From an uncultured Phascolarctobacterium sp. (GTDB lineage Bacteria; Bacillota; Negativicutes; Acidaminococcales; Acidaminococcaceae), in the NCBI GenBank assembly GCA_949288065.1, contig CASEIL010000002.1, positions 1 to 64,000 on the forward strand: 64,000 nucleotides of DNA. The letters are read 5' to 3'. Each line of letters starts with the position of its first letter. Within the stretch, counting starts at the first letter, position 1. The position numbers were made by a program, and so were the translations under genes. Shown here piece after piece: positions 17,099 to 24,488 of the stretch. The notes under the pieces were generated by a model. That model did not search any database. It was not told the DNA's origin and saw only the letters and a list, made by a program, of their open reading frames with translations.

Positions 17099-18781
17099 AT
17101 GCTTCAGGCTTTACATGTCCACAATTTTGCTTTAATTGAAGATGCCAGAGTAGAATTTACAAAAGGTTTTAATGTTTTTACCGGCGAAACCGGCGCGGGT
17201 AAATCTATTTTGATTGACGCGTTCAGCATTGCGCTGGGCGCGAGGGCTTCGGCAGATTATGTGCGCAGCGGCACGGACGCTTTAACCGTGCAGGCGGTGT
17301 TTGATATTGAAAATTGCCCTGCCGCCATGAAGCTGTTGGAGGAGCAGGGCATTGATTATGAGGATGGGCTGTTTTTGCGCCGCCGCATAACCGCTGCCGG
17401 TAAAAGCCAGGCCAGCATTAACGGTATGCAGGTGCCGCTTGCGATTTTGCGCGCTTTTGCCGCCGTGCTGGTGGACGTGCACGGGCAGCACGAAAACCAG
17501 GCGCTGCTTAAGCAGGATTTTCCCCAGCAGCTGACGGATTTATACGGGCAGGCAGAAATTGCGCCTGTGCTTGAAGGCTACCACACAGCTTTTGCTGCCT
17601 ATAACAATGCCAAAGCGGAACTGGAACGCCTGCAGGGCATGGGGCAAGACCGCGAGCGCATTTTGGACAGACTGGAATGGGAGATTGAAGAAATTACCAA
17701 TGCCAATTTGCAGCAGGGCGAACTGGATGAATTGCATGAGGAATGGAAACGCCTGCAAAACAACGGCAAAATTATGCAGGCCGTCAGCGATGCCAACGAG
17801 CTTGTGGACGGCAAATACAGCGCGCTGGACGCTTTGGCGGAAGCCAGAAGCAAAATTGAAGGCGCGGCACGTTACGACAGCAGCCTTGCCGCTAACGCCG
17901 AACTTTTGGAAAGCTGCTGGCTGACGCTGGAAGAATGCCATAAGAATTTGCTGGATTATTTGGAAAACAACGAATTTGACGGCGAGCGCGCTGCCTATGT
18001 GGAGCAGCGGCTTGATTTGTGGTACCGCCTGCAAAAAAAATATGGCGCAGATTACGAGGCTATTGCTGCTTACCTGCATAAAGTGCAGCAGGAGGCGGAA
18101 GAGCTGCACGCCATTGACCGCAGCATTGAAGCAAAAACCAAAGAGCTGGCGCAAAAAACCAAAGAGCTTACTGCGCTTGCAGAGCAATTAACGGCGCTGC
18201 GCCAAAAATACGCGCAGCTTTTAACTAAGGAAATTACTGCACACATTGCCGATTTGGCAATGCCGCAGGGCAAAATAGAAATTAAATTTACGCCTAAAGA
18301 AACTTTCGGCAAAAACGGCTGCGACGATATGGTATTTTTGTTCTCTGCTAACGAGGGCGAGCCGCTTTTGGAATTATCGAAAGTAGCGTCCGGCGGCGAA
18401 TTATCGCGCATTGCGCTGGCAGTAAAAACAGTGCTGTTTAACGAGCTGGGCGTACCGACGATGATTTTTGATGAGATTGATACCGGCATCGGCGGCGTAA
18501 CAGCACAGAAAATGGCGGAAAAAATTGCCGTTATCGCCCGTAAGGGCCAGGTTATTTGCATTACACACCTGCCGCAAATTGCCAGCTTTGCTGACAGGCA
18601 CATAAAAATCAACAAGGTAAGCGCCGAGGGGCGCACGCATACACAGCTGGAGGCATTGGACGAAGCAGGGCGCATTGATGAACTGATGCGCATGACGGCA
18701 GGCGCCAGCACCAGCGAGGCGGCACGCCAGAACGCCGAGGAGCTTTTGGCAAACGCCGCGAAATTTAAAAATGCAAGGTGA
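17099..18781 (+). CDS. recN: DNA repair protein RecN
   Basis: 560 residues, an SMC-like ATPase acting early in double-strand break repair. Walker A is GETGAGKSILIDA (about residue 30), the signature motif is VASGGELSRIALA, Walker B is TMIFDEIDTGIGG, and the middle is a coiled coil of about 350 residues. No LexA-type operator was noticed upstream; it appears to be expressed from the operon. The next gene starts just after its end. Confidence 0.95.
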   Translation: MLQALHVHNFALIEDARVEFTKGFNVFTGETGAGKSILIDAFSIALGARASADYVRSGTDALTVQAVFDIENCPAAMKLLEEQGIDYEDGLFLRRRITAAGKSQASINGMQVPLAILRAFAAVLVDVHGQHENQALLKQDFPQQLTDLYGQAEIAPVLEGYHTAFAAYNNAKAELERLQGMGQDRERILDRLEWEIEEITNANLQQGELDELHEEWKRLQNNGKIMQAVSDANELVDGKYSALDALAEARSKIEGAARYDSSLAANAELLESCWLTLEECHKNLLDYLENNEFDGERAAYVEQRLDLWYRLQKKYGADYEAIAAYLHKVQQEAEELHAIDRSIEAKTKELAQKTKELTALAEQLTALRQKYAQLLTKEITAHIADLAMPQGKIEIKFTPKETFGKNGCDDMVFLFSANEGEPLLELSKVASGGELSRIALAVKTVLFNELGVPTMIFDEIDTGIGGVTAQKMAEKIAVIARKGQVICITHLPQIASFADRHIKINKVSAEGRTHTQLEALDEAGRIDELMRMTAGASTSEAARQNAEELLANAAKFKNAR

Positions 18782-18785
18782 AATT

Positions 18786-19349
18786 ATGAAAAAAATACAT
18801 CAGGCAAACCTTGATGAAAAATTTGTAAGCCGTAAACAGGGCTTTGACGGCAGGCTGCTGAAGGTGATGGTTGACACCGTAACGCTGCCTAACGGCAAAG
18901 AAACCACGCGCGAAATTATTGCCCACCCGGGCGCGGTGTGCGTGGTGCCGGTGCTGCCGGACGGAAGCATTATTTTTGTAAAGCAGTACCGCTACGCAGT
19001 TGGCAGCGTGCTGTATGAGCTGCCCGCAGGCAAGCTGGATAAGCCGGACGAGGATCCGCTGGACTGTGCTAAGCGCGAGCTTTCCGAAGAAACGGGCTAC
19101 ACGGCTAAGAGCTGGCAGAAGCTGACCAGCATTGTTACCACGCCTGGCTTTACGGATGAGGTAATTCATTTGTATGCAGCGACGGGGCTGGAAAAATTTA
19201 GCCAGCATTGTGACGAGGATGAGTTTATTGACATTGCCGTGCTGAAGCCGCAGGAAGTGCGCCAAATGCTTTTGAACGAAGAAATTTTTGACGCCAAAAC
19301 TTTAAGCGCGCTTTGTATGCTGCTTTTGCAGAACCCGCAGTTTATTTAA
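18786..19349 (+). CDS. Nudix hydrolase, ADP-ribose pyrophosphatase-like
   Basis: 187 residues from ATG 18786, which has AAGGTG at 18776-18781 upstream. The Nudix box is present around residue 78 (PAGKLDKPDEDPLDCAKREL then SEETGY), with one extra residue between the first glycine and first glutamate compared with the canonical spacing. The preceding strand VPVLPDGSIIFVKQYRYAV and overall length match ADP-ribose pyrophosphatases (NudF type). It ends the long operon. The sequence after it holds the displaced rib promoter. Confidence 0.88.
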   Translation: MKKIHQANLDEKFVSRKQGFDGRLLKVMVDTVTLPNGKETTREIIAHPGAVCVVPVLPDGSIIFVKQYRYAVGSVLYELPAGKLDKPDEDPLDCAKRELSEETGYTAKSWQKLTSIVTTPGFTDEVIHLYAATGLEKFSQHCDEDEFIDIAVLKPQEVRQMLLNEEIFDAKTLSALCMLLLQNPQFI

Positions 19350-19379
19350 CGCGTCACAGATATTTTGCTTTTAAGGTTC

Positions 19380-19408
19380 TTGACAAATCTTTGCCAATGG
19401 TAGATACT
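19380..19408 (+). promoter_or_regulatory. Probable original promoter of the rib operon, now cut off
   Basis: TTGACA (19380-19385) and GATACT (19403-19408) are spaced by 17 bases. It reads straight into the truncated FMN aptamer copy at 19430. Before integration of the mobile element this would have placed the promoter about 20 bases upstream of the riboswitch and ribD. It now points into the element. Confidence 0.55.
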
Positions 19409-19429
19409 TATTGTAGTAATTTAATACAG

Positions 19430-19464
19430 GCCTTTGGGGTAGGGAGCATTTCCCAACCGGCGGT
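19430..19464 (+). repeat. Left attachment repeat (attL): truncated FMN aptamer copy
   Basis: A 35-base segment matches 24454-24488 at 31 positions. GCCTTTGGGGTAGGG is identical, then four bases differ (AGCA here, TTAG at the right), then TTTCCCAACCGGCGGT is identical. It contains the P1 5' strand and P2 hairpin of an FMN riboswitch, but the downstream sequence does not continue as an aptamer. Confidence 0.85.
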
Positions 19465-19757
19465 TGCCTGTCTGAAAATGTTAAACAAGACCAGCACTAT
19501 TAATTAACAGACTGTTGCCGTCTTGTTCCCAAAAGTCAACACTGTAAATCCAGTATACAAGCGGCTTTACAGGCTTTTCAATTTAATATTTTTGTAACTG
19601 AAGTAGTATTGAACTATAAAAAGTTTGATACTACTTTTTGTATTTTATGGCACCCTACCAAGTAGGTTAGTTTATTGATTTTTAATAAGCAATACCCAAC
19701 TATTTATACAAAATATAAGTATTACAAATAATATTAAACTGGAAGGAGGTGTAAAAC
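19465..19757. other. Left non-coding end of the element
   Basis: No gene. It contains an 8-bp inverted repeat AACAAGAC (19484-19491) with GTCTTGTT (19520-19527), the terminator at 19601-19641, and the short dyad CCTAC-CAA-GTAGG (19654-19666). The 7-mer CCCTACC at 19653-19659 is the reverse complement of GGTAGGG in the attachment repeat, so an integrase arm site is conceivable. A GGAAGGAGGTG site precedes the integrase. Confidence 0.4.
19601..19641 (+). terminator. Terminator at the left end of the element
   Basis: AAGTAGTATTGAAC (19601-19614) pairs with GTTTGATACTACTT (19623-19636), a 14-bp stem with two G-T pairs, followed by T-rich sequence. It should stop transcripts entering from the old rib promoter before they reach the integrase. 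Confidence 0.65.
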
Positions 19758-20675
19758 ATGCTGTATTATGAAGCCGTACAAATTTTTTATAGAGATTGTG
19801 TAGGGCGTATGTTGTCGGAGCGTACTATAGAAAACTATTCCGATTATATAACTGGCTTTGGAAATTACCTGCAAAGGGTAAATAAAAGCAATATTGAGGA
19901 TGTTACAAGGGATGATGTATTAGACTACTTTGCTTTTAAGCGTAAAACCTGTTCGGAAACTACAATAAAACATAACTTCATAGCTATCAGAGCGTGTTTC
20001 AAATGCCTTGTAGCCCGTCACATAATACCTATAAACCCTTTGGATGACATACCGAAACCACGAGTGCCCAAAAAGATAATACAATCTTTTAATAGGGAGG
20101 AAGTACAGGCAATACTAAACGCCTTTGATAAAAATACTTTTACAGGGTTTAGAAACTACGCAGTCATGAGCATTTTATTCAGCACAGGTTTAAGAAAAAG
20201 CGAGTTGCTGCAAATGAATGTTTCTGATGTGTATTTAGATATTGACACTATGAAAGTAAACGGAAAGGGCAATAAAGAGCGTTATGTACCCATTAGCCCC
20301 GTATTGCACCGTGTAATTGTTACATACTTAAAAAAGCGTAAAGAATATTTAAAAGAGTGCAAATTAGCCGATAGGGATATATTTATAGTAAGCTGTAGGG
20401 GCGGCAGGTTAACTAAAGGCGGTTTAGGTACTGTATTTGCTAAACTAAAGCAATCTAAAAAACAGTGGGCACACCGTGTATCAGCGCATACATGGCGGCA
20501 CACTTTTGCAAAATTCTTTTTGTTAAACGGCGGCGATATATTCTCATTACAAAAGATATTGGGGCACGAGGATATAGAGAGTACCCGTATTTATATTGAA
20601 CTGACAAAAGAGGAAATACGCCTGCAAAATGACAAATACAATCCATTAGATAACACAAAATGGCAATATTATTAA
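19758..20675 (+). CDS. Tyrosine recombinase (integrase)
   Basis: 305 residues. The N-terminal SAM-like core-binding domain spans about residues 1-100 and the catalytic domain about 110-290. All active-site residues are present: R146 in TGLRKSEL, the lysine in NGKGNKER (about 170-173), H244 and R247 in HTWRH, H270 in ILGHED and the nucleophile Y279 in TRIYIEL. A strong GGAAGGAGGTG site precedes ATG 19758. It resembles XerC/XerD-sized recombinases more than long phage integrases with arm-binding domains. Lying at the left end of an element flanked by direct repeats, it is the obvious enzyme for integration into and excision from the FMN riboswitch. Confidence 0.93.
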   Translation: MLYYEAVQIFYRDCVGRMLSERTIENYSDYITGFGNYLQRVNKSNIEDVTRDDVLDYFAFKRKTCSETTIKHNFIAIRACFKCLVARHIIPINPLDDIPKPRVPKKIIQSFNREEVQAILNAFDKNTFTGFRNYAVMSILFSTGLRKSELLQMNVSDVYLDIDTMKVNGKGNKERYVPISPVLHRVIVTYLKKRKEYLKECKLADRDIFIVSCRGGRLTKGGLGTVFAKLKQSKKQWAHRVSAHTWRHTFAKFFLLNGGDIFSLQKILGHEDIESTRIYIELTKEEIRLQNDKYNPLDNTKWQYY

Positions 20676-20697
20676 ACAATGAAAGAAGGATTTTTAA

Positions 20698-21453
20698 ATG
20701 TTATATTTGAATATTGATATTGAAAAAGAAGTTAATAAATTTCCGCTTAACGAGCGTCCTGTAATGATAACGGTTAACGGTGTAAACATACCACGGTATA
20801 GCTACAATATGATAGATATGCCGAAGGTAGAGCAAAGTTTACAAAACGGTGAATATACCTTTTGCAACATTATAAATGCCGTTGAGAATGAATATTATTT
20901 TACCGCTCGTGAATGTTTTTTAAAGCAAATACAGGAGCATGGTTTATCTGTTAATGAACAGTACAGACTTTTAGGTGAATGTATGGTAGCATTTAGGGCA
21001 ACTTCTGGCGGCAGCGGGGATATGTGCCATGACTTTGCTGTATACAGGGCGGCTCAGATACATAACGCTGAATTAGCTGCGCTGTTATGCAAAGGTACAA
21101 TAAGCGGAATTAATGATGTATACTGTTTAAGCAGTGATAAAAATATACTTTATTACCTTGATGACGGTAAAGATTATGACTGTTGTGTGTTCCGTGCAGA
21201 TTATGAAATTAGAGAATACAGCCGCCAAAACATTGATATTACAGCAAGTGTGTTTGATGAGTTACAGTATAAGTTTGAGGAACTGAGAAAATTTAATACA
21301 TTCGGTGAGTTGGCGCAGGAAGTACCTTTAAATTGCCTTGAAGAATACATACAGGAGGCTTTATGGGGCTATGTAGGCGAAGATAACCCAAATACTACGA
21401 TAAAGGTAGCACCAACAGCAGCACAGTATTTGCGGCATGAGGTACACAGTTAA
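20698..21453 (+). CDS. Unknown 251-residue element protein
   Basis: Not recognised. It starts 23 bases after the integrase with a GAAAGAAGGA site and is likely co-transcribed with it. The protein is acidic and soluble, with no membrane segment or signal. Three parts can be seen: a strand-rich N-terminus (VMITVNGVNIPRYSYN, then EYTFCNIINAVENEYYF), a central segment with a glycine/serine-rich turn followed by a helix (FRATSGGSGDMCHDFAVY), and a C-terminal helical part rich in glutamate (FDELQYKFEELRKF, LEEYIQEALWGYV). Eight or so cysteines are scattered without a metal-binding spacing. Possible roles such as excision, replication or defence are guesses. Confidence 0.75.
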   Translation: MLYLNIDIEKEVNKFPLNERPVMITVNGVNIPRYSYNMIDMPKVEQSLQNGEYTFCNIINAVENEYYFTARECFLKQIQEHGLSVNEQYRLLGECMVAFRATSGGSGDMCHDFAVYRAAQIHNAELAALLCKGTISGINDVYCLSSDKNILYYLDDGKDYDCCVFRADYEIREYSRQNIDITASVFDELQYKFEELRKFNTFGELAQEVPLNCLEEYIQEALWGYVGEDNPNTTIKVAPTAAQYLRHEVHS

Positions 21454-21516
21454 GTTGTGCCCCCCTTGATGTGCACAGTAAAGGCGGCTTTAATACACAA
21501 AGGCAAGGTGAATATA

Positions 21517-21591
21517 ATGCAGCGTTTTAAAAAGTTTGTGTACGAGGTTATAGATAATATTATAGCTATATTGGAATGGCTGAGGTTTTAG
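21517..21591 (+). CDS. Tiny 24-residue ORF
   Basis: ATG 21517 is preceded by AAGGTGAATATA, a good ribosome site at normal spacing. The peptide is short, basic at the N-terminus and amphipathic (MQRFKKFVYEVIDN then IIAILEWLRF). It overlaps the next ORF in another frame. The strong ribosome site is the main support; function unknown, possibly a leader or membrane-active peptide. Confidence 0.4.
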   Translation: MQRFKKFVYEVIDNIIAILEWLRF

Positions 21592-21758
21592 ATTTATACA
21601 TAACTTTTGTGTTGAACCTTTTGGTAAATATTTGTACCATTGCACTGATGTTAAGTACCAATCTTAAAATAAACACAAAAAAGCAAATGGGTACACAAAA
21701 AGCAGGTACAAAGTGCAGTAAAGTTTTGTGTTTTATAGGTAATACAAAAAATCAATAA
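21576..21758 (+). CDS. Possible 60-residue membrane protein
   Basis: One hydrophobic segment (YITFVLNLLVNICTIALML, residues about 8-26) is followed by a basic, polar tail. ATG 21576 lies within the 24-residue ORF in a different frame and lacks a clear ribosome site, so it would need coupled translation. The hydrophobic-then-basic layout is protein-like, but AT-rich DNA gives such segments by chance. Confidence 0.3.
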   Translation: MAEVLDLYITFVLNLLVNICTIALMLSTNLKINTKKQMGTQKAGTKCSKVLCFIGNTKNQ

Positions 21759-22154
21759 CACAATAGTACTTAATGCTGTTTTAGTATTGAGTTATATAGT
21801 AGCTAAGTAGTAACTATGAGTTTACACAAGTTACAGCAAAGGTGTGTTTTATTGATAGTGTTTTATAAAACAGATAAAAATTTAATAAAGGCAGTTTAAT
21901 GGCAACAAAAGTAACCACGGTATACCTGTTGATTTAATAATAACAAGTAAACCGTGGTTTTCTTTTTGTTACCTTTATGTGAATTTAAGGAAGGTTAAAG
22001 TATAATCATTAATAATTATCATTTATCAATCCTTAATTATAAAATTAAAGTAACTTTGTGTTTCTTATATATGTATTATTTATATAAGAAAGTCTGTAGA
22101 AGCAGGCACAGAGCAGGTGTATTTCTAAAAAGGGAAAAAAGCGGGGCTGAAATT
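21759..22154. other. Intergenic region between element genes
   Basis: No convincing gene. It contains the terminator at 21913-21968 and an AT-rich inverted repeat, TTTCTTATATA (22061-22071) with TATATAAGAAA (22081-22091), near the 3' end of the minus-strand helicase gene. Confidence 0.5.
21913..21968 (+). terminator. Terminator for the element's plus-strand genes
   Basis: AACCACGGT (21913-21921) pairs with ACCGTGGTT (21951-21959), followed by TTTCTTTTT. An inner TGTT/AACA pair may extend the stem. Confidence 0.75.
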
Positions 22155-23486
22155 TTACCCTTTTTTGTGTTCCTTTGCTGTATGTAGCCAAGACTTAAAT
22201 TGCATACGCAGGCGGTGTGCAGGTATGTATACGTACACTTTATTTGCACATGCCGTGTTGCGGATACTTGAACGCCACAAAAACTGTATAAAAGCAGATA
22301 AAGCGTACTCTTTTTTATTAACCGTTATGCCTCTTTTAGAAAAGAATGTAACGATATTAGGATTAGGAAATTTATCGCATACAAAAGCAACGGCATTACA
22401 GTTTATAAATTCGTTTGTGGCTCTTGTTGTGAGTGCTATCCAGCGTTTAGGGCTGACACCTCTACCAGTAAGGCAGTTTTTAAAATCCTTAAAGGTAGTC
22501 CAAAAGTAACCTGTAGTTTGCCCTTTGGGTACACCATAACGCAGAAAGCCACGCAAGGCGTTGTGCAGCTTACGGGCAGCAGTACTGTTTTTATTACTAC
22601 AATTCAATCTAAACCAGTTTTTAGATAGTGTGTAATCATCATCAATAAGATTATATTTATCATCATCACAAATAACAATTCTGTCTAATCCTTTTGGGTA
22701 TGCCTCAACAAAACCTGCTGCAATATCGCCGCCGCTGTTGATGTGGTAATACTCAATAGTAAAACCATACAGCCTGCAATAATAATCAAAATAACTCTCA
22801 TGCAGGCGGTATGTGCTGATGTACACATTATCAAAGCAATACCAAATAGAAGGTTTTACCACAGCAATAACCTGTTTATCGTTATTTATACTGTACAGGT
22901 CGAGATTATCAAAGCACTTACGGAAACCTTCAAACAGACCACGCCTGCATCGTCCTGTATATTCTTTATCATCATTCCAATAAAGCTGCCCTGTAGTTTC
23001 ATTCATCAACAAATAACCCTGCGCCCTCAGCATGGCATAGTCCTGCGGATTAAGTTTATTTAATTCCTGTAGTTCCCTGTTGGCAACATTTTTGGGAGTG
23101 TTTTGGTCAATACAATCCAATATTACAGTAGGCTCCTCATCAATAATTAGTGTATATTCGTAATCACCATTAGACAACAAGGCTTTAACTTCGCTGTCAA
23201 AAAGAGTACACAGGGCATGTGTACAGCAGATGTTTTCACCTGCAATGATGAGTTGTTTTAACTCATGCAGTTTTGATGTTCCCTTTTGGTCGCCTAAAGG
23301 CTGCATACAGTTTGTATTGGCACATATCCGCTGTACTTCTGAAAGTAGTGGAGTGAGTACCAAAAAGCGGTTAAAGTTATCGGCAGCAGATTGTGCAGCA
23401 TTTATCATTTTAATTAAAGCTGTTGTCTTTCCTGCGCCTGTTGGGGCGTCAATTACCTTAAAAGCGATATTTTCTTTTGTGTTCAT
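22155..23486 (-). CDS. SF2-type helicase/ATPase of the integrated element
   Basis: 443 residues from the ATG at 23486, chosen because GGAAGGAAAG lies just upstream; the frame is open 26 codons further. Walker A is APTGAGKT (residues 14-21), Walker B is LIIDEEP (113-119, DEE variant of DEAD/DEAH), and a motif VI-like QFLWRSSIRN lies at 401-410, preceded by LTTRATNEF. Together these indicate two RecA-like lobes of a superfamily 2 helicase. The middle, about residues 125-330, is specific and aromatic-rich with no known domain recognised. It faces the integrase operon and is read from the structured right end of the element. A role in the element's replication is plausible; defence is an alternative. 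Confidence 0.75.
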   Translation of the reverse strand: MNTKENIAFKVIDAPTGAGKTTALIKMINAAQSAADNFNRFLVLTPLLSEVQRICANTNCMQPLGDQKGTSKLHELKQLIIAGENICCTHALCTLFDSEVKALLSNGDYEYTLIIDEEPTVILDCIDQNTPKNVANRELQELNKLNPQDYAMLRAQGYLLMNETTGQLYWNDDKEYTGRCRRGLFEGFRKCFDNLDLYSINNDKQVIAVVKPSIWYCFDNVYISTYRLHESYFDYYCRLYGFTIEYYHINSGGDIAAGFVEAYPKGLDRIVICDDDKYNLIDDDYTLSKNWFRLNCSNKNSTAARKLHNALRGFLRYGVPKGQTTGYFWTTFKDFKNCLTGRGVSPKRWIALTTRATNEFINCNAVAFVCDKFPNPNIVTFFSKRGITVNKKEYALSAFIQFLWRSSIRNTACANKVYVYIPAHRLRMQFKSWLHTAKEHKKG

Positions 23487-23544
23487 TTTTCTTTCCTTCC
23501 TTTTCACTACACAAATTTGAAAGAAATGATGTACCTTTCCTTCA

Positions 23545-23585
23545 TAATGTGTGACAGTAAACATTTGTCTACTTATGAGTGACAG
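23545..23585. repeat. Two 13-base direct repeats upstream of the helicase gene
   Basis: TAATGTGTGACAG (23545-23557) and TTATGAGTGACAG (23573-23585) differ at two positions and lie 28 bases apart. They are 60-100 bases upstream of the helicase start, so they could be operators or iterons. Confidence 0.45.
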
Positions 23586-23830
23586 ATAAGGTTATTGTGC
23601 GTTTAAATTCGTTTTAAGCGTGTTTATAAATGAAAGCTTATAAAGTTATACACAAAAGATTTAAAAACGCTTACAGGCGAAATATGGCGGTGATGTATGT
23701 GGCGGCGAAGGGAGAATGTTATAGTATTGCGAGTTTTATGTAAATTATTAATGTTTATTTTATTATATTGATTAAATGGGTAATCAGCGTAGCAATACCA
23801 GTAAAGCAGTTTAACATTAAATATAAAACA

Positions 23831-23890
23831 ACCGCCTTTGCTGTAACTAATAGCACCAATAAGTAAACCAATAGTCAACGGCAAGGCGGC
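23831..23890. other. Long imperfect hairpin in the element
   Basis: ACCGCCTTTGCTGTAACTAA, starting at 23831, pairs with a segment ending at 23890 (CAACGGCAAGGCGGC and bases before it) over about 22 positions with a few mismatches, enclosing a loop of about 15 bases. There is no T run, so a terminator is unlikely. Confidence 0.5.
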
Positions 23891-24093
23891 TGAAAGTAAA
23901 TAAAAATAATAAAATTGATTGTGTATAAAAATATAAACATAAACCTTTGTTTGTATTTTAGCTATGCATAGATGTTGAAGTATGTGTGTAATCTTAAAAA
24001 GTATAATAAAAATAGTACACAAGTTTTCAACAAGTGTACTAAATGGAATTTTATGCAGTTGTTAATGAATAAAAACACAAAATAAAAGCAATA

Positions 24094-24121
24094 ACGTCCG
24101 ATAATAAGGATTATGTTTATC
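24094..24121 (+). other. dif-like XerC/XerD site in the element
   Basis: The 11-base left arm ACGTCCGATAA is identical to that of the chromosomal dif candidate at 49229. The centre is TAAGGA and the right arm TTATGTTTATC shares TTATGT with XerD arms in general. The 11-6-11 layout is that of dif sites. The centre differs from the chromosomal TATATA. Confidence 0.65.
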
Positions 24122-24363
24122 TTGTTTTAACCTCATTTTATGGCAGTTTTCTATAATAAAATAAAAAAGGAAAGCCTGACTATTACATTTGTTATTTACA
24201 GTATAAATAATACAATCCCGTGTGTCAACTTTTGTATCACATATAAAAATTTCAAAATAAAAAACAAAAAGCAGCAAAGTTTTAACAGAGAATTAGAAAC
24301 CAAACGGGGCAATGGGGAAACAATATTATTTCAAAGATATATATAAGGGCAAACGAAAATTTT

Positions 24364-24391
24364 TTGTAAAATTCACTTTTAAAGTTAATAT
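24364..24391 (+). promoter_or_regulatory. Candidate outward promoter supplying the rib operon
   Basis: TTGTAA (24364-24369) and TAATAT (24386-24391) with a 16-base spacer lie inside the element, about 60 bases upstream of the rebuilt FMN aptamer. It would replace the promoter stranded at 19380. Confidence 0.5.
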
Positions 24392-24453
24392 ATTAAATTG
24401 ATAAATGCCTTAAAGTGCGCAAATATGCAGTATTGCTGACTTTTTGGTGTTTA

Positions 24454-24488
24454 GCCTTTGGGGTAGGGTTAGTTTCCCAACCGGCGGT
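24454..24488 (+). repeat. Right attachment repeat (attR), within the intact FMN aptamer
   Basis: Matches 19430-19464 at 31 of 35 positions; the four differing bases (TTAG here) fall in the loop of the P2 hairpin. The repeat ends within the conserved ACCGGCGGT of the aptamer. Confidence 0.85.

Larger units (their letters stand above)
23487..24453. other. Structured non-coding right end of the element
   Basis: Roughly 970 bases with no convincing gene. The longest frame, on the minus strand at 23624-24022, lacks a ribosome site and has a low-complexity composition. It holds direct repeats (23545-23585), a long imperfect hairpin (23831-23890), an inverted repeat TAGTACAC (24013-24020) with GTGTACTA (24034-24041), a dif-like site (24094-24121) and an outward promoter (24364-24391). 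This concentration of signals would suit a replication origin or control region for an excised circle. Confidence 0.5.
19430..24488. mobile_element. AT-rich integrated element inside the FMN riboswitch of the rib operon
   Basis: About 5.0 kb bounded by 35-base imperfect direct repeats. It is visibly richer in A+T and in ATA/AGA-type codons than the flanking GC-richer genes. Contents in order: attL, an insulating terminator, a tyrosine integrase, an unknown 251-residue gene, one or two tiny ORFs, a terminator, a minus-strand SF2-type helicase, a structured non-coding stretch with a dif-like site, a candidate outward promoter and attR. No relaxase, capsid, terminase or known replication initiator was recognised, so it is not a recognisable prophage or ICE; a small integrative plasmid or satellite-like element is the best description. 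Confidence 0.8.

Noticed and set aside
21899-21937. 12-codon ORF over the terminator at 21913
   Set aside because: Too short, and the sequence is explained by the hairpin arms.
23624-24022. Minus-strand ORF of 132 codons in the element's right end
   Set aside because: No ribosome site, low-complexity aromatic-rich composition, and it covers a long hairpin whose pairing better explains the sequence.
19430-24488. Prophage
   Set aside because: No terminase, capsid, tail, lysis or phage repressor gene is visible in the 5 kb; only integrase, helicase and unknowns.
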